Below, piece by piece: positions 59,132-64,000 of a DNA stretch of 64,000 bases. The stretch's first letter is position 1. Every line of letters begins with the position of its first letter. Under the pieces are notes generated by a model. It worked only from the letters and a program-made list of their open reading frames with translations, was not told the DNA's origin and ran no database searches. Source of the stretch: Lactarius indigo (lineage: Eukaryota > Basidiomycota > Agaricomycetes > Russulales > Russulaceae); contig JAFKAC010000005.1 in assembly GCA_025766275.1 (NCBI GenBank), forward strand, positions 1,984,001-2,048,000, written 5' to 3'. Both the position numbers and the translations under genes were made by a program.

Positions 59132-60357
59132 CATACCCAAATGAGAGGTATGTGCCAAGAGTCCAGAGCGCGTTTCTTCTCTGAGTAGCGTGGCAGCTAC
59201 TTTACGGTGCTTACAAGGTCGTGACTTGATATCAAGCCTGCTGAACGCGCCTGCTCCATGCGACAATGCAAGTCTATTATGTCACTTCGACAACTTCTTC
59301 CACACCCTTCGATCCCGACTTAGACCAATACTCATACATTCCAACTCGCACTGACCAGATGTAAGACAGCCGACTTGCGCCGTCCAGTCGACATCATCAT
59401 TTTCTCCCTTTCCTTTCCATACGACCTACTTCCTCCTAATTTCTGATAACACCGCACGAGGATTAAAACTCACATATACAAAAGGGGGTTGAGGGCACCT
59501 AGTGTAACACGCTATGCGGGGTTCTGTACCCTCAGGTGCACGATAATGCATTAAAATTATGACGAACCCCCACGGATAAACCTGGCTTATCTGTCTTGAC
59601 CGATTCCCCATCTCAGTGTTTCTCGACGTCCGGTCTCCACACTACTATACATGATGCCCGGGCTCTAACTGCCAGTGAGTTATGCGGAATGATAATAAGG
59701 AAAATATGGTTTCTTTTGTACATCTTATGGAGCATCCACAACACCCCATCCAATAATAGATCACACGGAGACACGATGAAAGATGTCCAATATCAAAGTA
59801 GTCCCATGACCCTTGCCGTGGTCAATACCGGAACCTATAGCCCGACTGACCAGGAACGTGATACAATACTTGCGCCTTGTTTGCATCTCTCAGGTGCCAT
59901 TCCGAGTCGATGGCTTGGTCCTTCACTAGCTTCACTTTCTGCCTTCGCGCTTTCCGTCGTCGCCTCTTTCCGTCGTGCTCCTGCAGTCTAACTCGGACTC
60001 CTCGACTTGCGCTGACTCGGTTGCTATCGCTTCGGCGCTCGCCATTTGCGTTCGCTTACGATCCTTCGACTTCGTTCTTGAGTTCTCTTTGCTGCTTACT
60101 CCTCCTCCCCCTTGCGCATTCACTCCCTGCTCACCAGCTCACACGGTATCAAGTCCATACAACGTGAGGTAAACGGAATTTCAAGGGTAATAAGTTCTCA
60201 TGTATCTAGGTGCTCGATAGCAATCATCTAAGTTTTTCCATCGATTTCCTATACGTGACAGTAAAACACTAGTTACTACTAATAAGTACAGTGATCTCAG
60301 GAGTCGCCTTTTCGGTTTCGCATCATTTGAGTCTGTCAGTAAGGCACTCGTACTACA
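59132..60357. other. Intergenic region
   Basis: 1.2 kb with no recognised gene. 59930-60130 is pyrimidine-rich and opens frames on both strands by composition alone. It contains the 3' end of the DUF6535 gene. Confidence 0.45.
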
Positions 60358-63340
60358 CTATGAAGATGACGCAGGACCGCGCAATTCGGAGATAAGTTTA
60401 ATCGCCTCTCGTGCAAAACCACTATCTTCGTCGATCCACGTCGAAGGGTCATTCAACTGCTCCAACGCATCGTCGATGTGCAAACCAGACTGCCCCTCAA
60501 CCATGTTTCCCAACAAAACCAGAAGCTCCTCGGTGATGTAGCTTGGGTAATCGTGATCAGAAAAAATGCCGCGTCCATTCGAAGCTATGTCACAAACGAG
60601 GTCGAGGATGACGCGTTGTGTCCCAATGGAGTCTTTGTGTTGCCTCCAGTCAGATGTGATAGCTTTAAATGTACCGATATAAAGCGCCGAGTCGGAGTTC
60701 TGTGATGACCTCGTGGAGAAGAGCCGTGAGAGTGCAAGGAAGAACAGTTCTACTGAAAACCCGAAGCCCTTGCCATGGCATAGATCTTGCAGGCGCCATA
60801 GTTGTCGCTCCATGAGTTTTCGTCCATAGATGATTGAACCCCGGCGATGAGCGTCTTCCTGAATGGTACTTAGGCTCTCGAATATCTTTTGCATGTTGCT
60901 TCGCCCTTCGATGATATCGCGGAGTTTGGGGGCATAGGAACATAACTGTTGAAGACGCTGCGGCAGGAACATTAATTGGGGTGCGACAGAACGTCCTTCA
61001 GTAACTGCGGAAGCGAAAAGTTGGCTTGGTGGGGTGGGTTCTGTCCCTTCGAACCCGTCATAGGATATCCCGGGCAAACGTATGATCAAATCACGGGTGG
61101 CACCACGGATCGCACGGTCGACGAGTGAGATAGCCGAGTCAATGGCTGTCATATGGACTGCTTCAGAACCGAAGAGTTCGAGCCTGGAAATGTCGGCTTC
61201 ATAGTCGCGTGCTAGGGCTATCCTGACCTGGTCTTCAGTCTTGTCTCCTTTTAATGACCGGAGTGCCATATCCAATCCAAATACGCAAAACCAGCTTGTT
61301 GTTTCGAAACGATCATCGATCTTCCGAGCATTCTTGAGCGCATTATCGTTGTTTCTATCGTTTGTTGGGTCACCGTCGCCTTCTGCTTGGAATCGTGAAA
61401 GTGTCGCAATAGCCCCAGCTGCGTATTCTCGTATCAGCTCGTCGTCCACCATCCCCCGAATAGCCACTAGGGATAGGCACGTCCAGCGTGTGACGAATGA
61501 CGCATCAGACCCCGCTGCGGACAACTCCTGGATCTTCTCTACTTTGCCTATATTACTCAGCAGCCTTCCAATGTTCCCGAATAGTTCCAGTTTGATATCC
61601 GTACAGCATACGAATGATGCCGCAGTTTCGGTGCATGCCCGTGCGCGCCTCCGCCATAAATCCTCGGTTGGGAAAAGGCTACGGTTTTTGCAAGTATTGA
61701 ACAGATGCTGCACACGCTTGCAAAGTTCGTGCACAGCAAAGTTTGCGGATGTATAAGGAAGGTTGGATGCCTGAGTACCAGGGAGAAGGCGAGGTGTCGA
61801 TTGGGTCGCTATCGCGTCATGGGAGGTGTTGTCGGGGGGGCGTATCCCAATTGTATGCCGAGAGCGGTGAAAGAGGTTGCGAAGATAGTTAGTGTCCGGT
61901 GGATGTGGCGAACCATGAGGGAGTGGAGTAGACACAGAAAGGTCAGCGTCTGTCAATTCGACCATGGGAATGTTTGAACTGGGATTTGCCTCTCCATATC
62001 GCTTGACATCGGAAGCCTTCCTCCATACCTCGAGGCCCCATTCCGTGGAAAAGGAGCCGGGAATAGCCAACACAAGTGATTCGACCTCGATGTCCTCCGT
62101 CAGAGTTTGAATAAGCCGTTCAATTGCCCTGACGTCACGGTCTTGGCGCCCATCGTTCTCTTCCATTGCCAGTTGCATCTGTCCTTCGAACATGTTCAGG
62201 CTCACAGGTTTATGGGCATTGCCGAAGGCCCGATCTAAGTATGTCCGTAAGTGCATCTTCTGCACAAGATACCAGATCAGGCCGGAGAATGAGTTTCGAA
62301 ATGGCGATTGCGGATACAGGACCGGAGCAAATATGCTGAAAATGTAAAGCAAGCTGCAGACGGCAATGGGAATGGTGGTGGTGATGCCAATAGTCGTGTT
62401 TACAGTGAAAAGTAAATCGCCAAGACCCAATAAGAATAAGAAGAGAGACATGTGGACGAGTCCAGGCACGAATTCTGCCACCACAGGCATATACCATCCC
62501 TCTGCACCTTCGTATAGATACTGGCGTAGTCGCGCGCTCTTGAGAGGGTGGCTATACTGCTGAAAGACGTGCATATAGTTTCGTACCCATTGCTGGACTA
62601 GTGTTGCAAGAAGCGCGGCAGAAAGACTGAACACCAGGCTCATGAACCAGTAAGTGTTGACCCGGACATCAGACGAGCTCGGACTGAAGTTAGGGTAAGG
62701 TGGAGGAAGAGAGGACGGGATGGAGACATGGGGGGCGATGGAAGAGATCTGTTGAGAGATCTGTGCAAGTAATGCGACGTTTTGTTGCTGGTAGTACACC
62801 ATCTGTTGCACCGGATCCACTTGGAGACCTTGGATTCTATCGATGATAAAGGAAGTGAGGGCAGCGGAGAATAACCCAGCCTGGACGATTTCGGCCCATG
62901 CGTCAGCTCGGCATAACATTGCAAGAGAAATAGACACATACGAATATGAGTACACCGTCCATATTGTCTTTCAGGGATTGGATTCGGGCTTCATCGTGGT
63001 TCTTTGCTTCCTTTGCATGAAGAGACCATAATGGGTTGGCATTGTCGTCGAAATCTCCGACCATCTGTGGCATTTTGGCGGACTGTTGTCGAACAGTGTC
63101 ACCAGGTCGGTCGGTTTCAGCTGTTCGTTTGTAGCTAGTTGGATTCAAAACATTCTGGTGTCACTAGAAAATATCATACTCACTGGCGTTGGAGGATCTC
63201 CGAGTCTCTTCCCGGTTTTGCGTCTGTAAATGAGCTGACAGGCCAGCCTGATCTTCTCCTTCTGCCTCTCCTTTGGGCTTGGTACTACCTTCGGTGCGTC
63301 CTGAGAGTTCGCCATCTAGTGTGGACGTGCGTTTGCTCAT
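60358..63340 (-). CDS. DUF6535 membrane protein
   Basis: Three exons (63184-63340, 62942-63120, 60358-62880) give 952 aa. The N-terminal DUF6535 domain is clear: NPLWSLHAKEAKNHDEARIQ, SLKDNMDGVLIF joined to AGLFSAALTSFIIDRI, NTYWFMSLVFSLSAALLATL and VQQWVRNYMHVFQQYSHPLK, then two or three further membrane helices (FVPGLVHMSLFLFLLGLGDL; IPIAVCSLLYIFSIFAPVLY). The remaining 650 residues are soluble and helical with Ser-rich linkers. The family is greatly expanded in Agaricomycetes and its function is unknown. The first intron is best read as 63 nt with the start MSKRTSTLDGELSG; an alternative start at 63315 would need an implausible 29-nt intron. It ends LISELRGPASSS. Confidence 0.88.
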
Positions 63341-64000
63341 TTCACGAACGCCACCACCTCCAGCCTCTTTCGATTATCGGACTTCAGGACAGAGACTCAG
63401 AGTACGAAAGAAATGGTAAACACACCTAAAACCTCAGGCCGAGGCCGCTGGGGCTCAGGATCAACACCTTGACCTGGAAACACTGTACGAATCATCCAAA
63501 GTCTTGCAGTTAAGAGGGAAGAAGGAAGAACATACACTCGGCGTGTCACGGTCTTCCGTTACTGGTGCTGTGTGCTCACTGCCTCTAAACCGTCACTGCC
63601 TTCTTACACTTGCTTTTTCTTCTTTTGGTACAACCCCCCTGCGTGCCCATCCCCTTCATCTTTTTTTTGGTCTCATTCTTACTTGTAATAGTATCGACTC
63701 ACGCAGTGACACGCACATCGACGATCACGCACTTCTCAATACGGACCTTTTTGATTCTGACAAATCTGGCATATTTCGTGTCGTGATCGGATATTTCCAA
63801 CCCACCAACACCCAAATGTATTCGTATTCACGCTGTCATATTAGTTGTCATGGTTTTCCCGAAATTTCTCCGGAAAGGTACCACCTGCGATAGCATGAGG
63901 TCGATCTGGATTTGCATGACGCGCTCTCCAATTTATTCGTGTACATGTGGGTCGCTACTTGTTGACACGGTCAGTCTGGTGATTTCTCGATCGGCCCAAG
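63341..64000. other. Right edge of the window, contains repeat copy 2
   Basis: Upstream flank of the DUF6535 gene followed by the second copy of the dispersed repeat. No gene recognised. Confidence 0.5.
63608..63990 (+). repeat. Dispersed direct repeat, copy 2
   Basis: This copy matches 55740-56120 with scattered substitutions and a few short indels, including an extra GTGTAC-like hexamer near 63942. Similarity stops at about 63990, shortly before the window ends, so the right boundary is seen in both copies. Confidence 0.92.

Noticed and set aside
56121..63607. Idea that the two 380-bp repeats are the LTRs of one retrotransposon
   Set aside because: The interval holds a dsRBM-like gene and an intron-containing DUF6535 gene, no gag, protease, reverse transcriptase or integrase motifs, and no primer-binding site was recognised beside copy 1.

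Overview
The window is nuclear DNA from a filamentous basidiomycete, most likely an Agaricomycete. Genes are split by many short (about 45-70 nt) GT-AG introns, coding regions are moderately GC-rich, and several families typical of mushroom-forming fungi occur (DUF6534 and DUF6535 membrane proteins, Kre9/Knh1-like Ser/Thr-rich wall proteins, a fungal Zn2Cys6 regulator). I see no bacterial operons, CRISPR arrays, rRNA or tRNA genes.

Layout. 1-10.4 kb is gene-poor: one 21-exon DUF6534 membrane-protein gene (2439-4505) and a decayed F-box-like relic near 5.5-6.4 kb. 10.4-15.7 kb is dense: a small two-exon orphan, COQ5 (minus), and divergent from it FCF2 followed by UTP3/SAS10, two nucleolar pre-rRNA processing factors. 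16.8-20 kb holds a convergent pair of proline-rich orphan proteins that share one short C-terminal module. 21.3-28.6 kb has TOM22 divergent from a Zn2Cys6 transcription factor, then the complex I NDUFA9-type subunit divergent from a UPF0390 protein. 29.9-31.9 kb is a psq/CENP-B-type DNA-binding protein with no transposase catalytic part. 34.5-35.7 kb is the CCR4-NOT deadenylase CAF1. 38.3-41.4 kb is BZZ1 (F-BAR, C1, two SH3), with 20 exons. 44.2-44.8 kb is a small secreted double-psi beta-barrel protein. 47.2-52.3 kb is RIF1 with N-terminal PP1-docking motifs. 52.6-55.5 kb is a tandem pair of Kre9/Knh1-like wall proteins, the second broken by two frameshifts. 58.8-59.1 kb is a mini-protein resembling a single dsRNA-binding domain. 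60.4-63.3 kb is a DUF6535 membrane protein. A 380-bp direct repeat (55.74-56.12 and 63.61-63.99 kb) flanks this last region.

Functionally the window mixes housekeeping genes (respiration and ubiquinone: COQ5, NDUFA9; mitochondrial import: TOM22; ribosome biogenesis: FCF2, UTP3; mRNA decay: CAF1; replication timing and telomeres: RIF1; actin and endocytosis: BZZ1) with lineage-specific surface, membrane and orphan genes. Four gene pairs are divergent with 110-310 bp between start codons and probably share promoters. The most unusual structural theme is splicing: exons of 6, 7, 10, 12, 12 and 15 nt, two apparent GC-AG introns, and at least three introns that are multiples of three without in-frame stops. 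For every gene whose exons I list completely, the exon lengths sum to a whole number of codons, which supports the models. I found no self-evident new multi-gene system; the best candidates for something undescribed are the paired orphan family at 16.8-20 kb and the microexon-rich genes.
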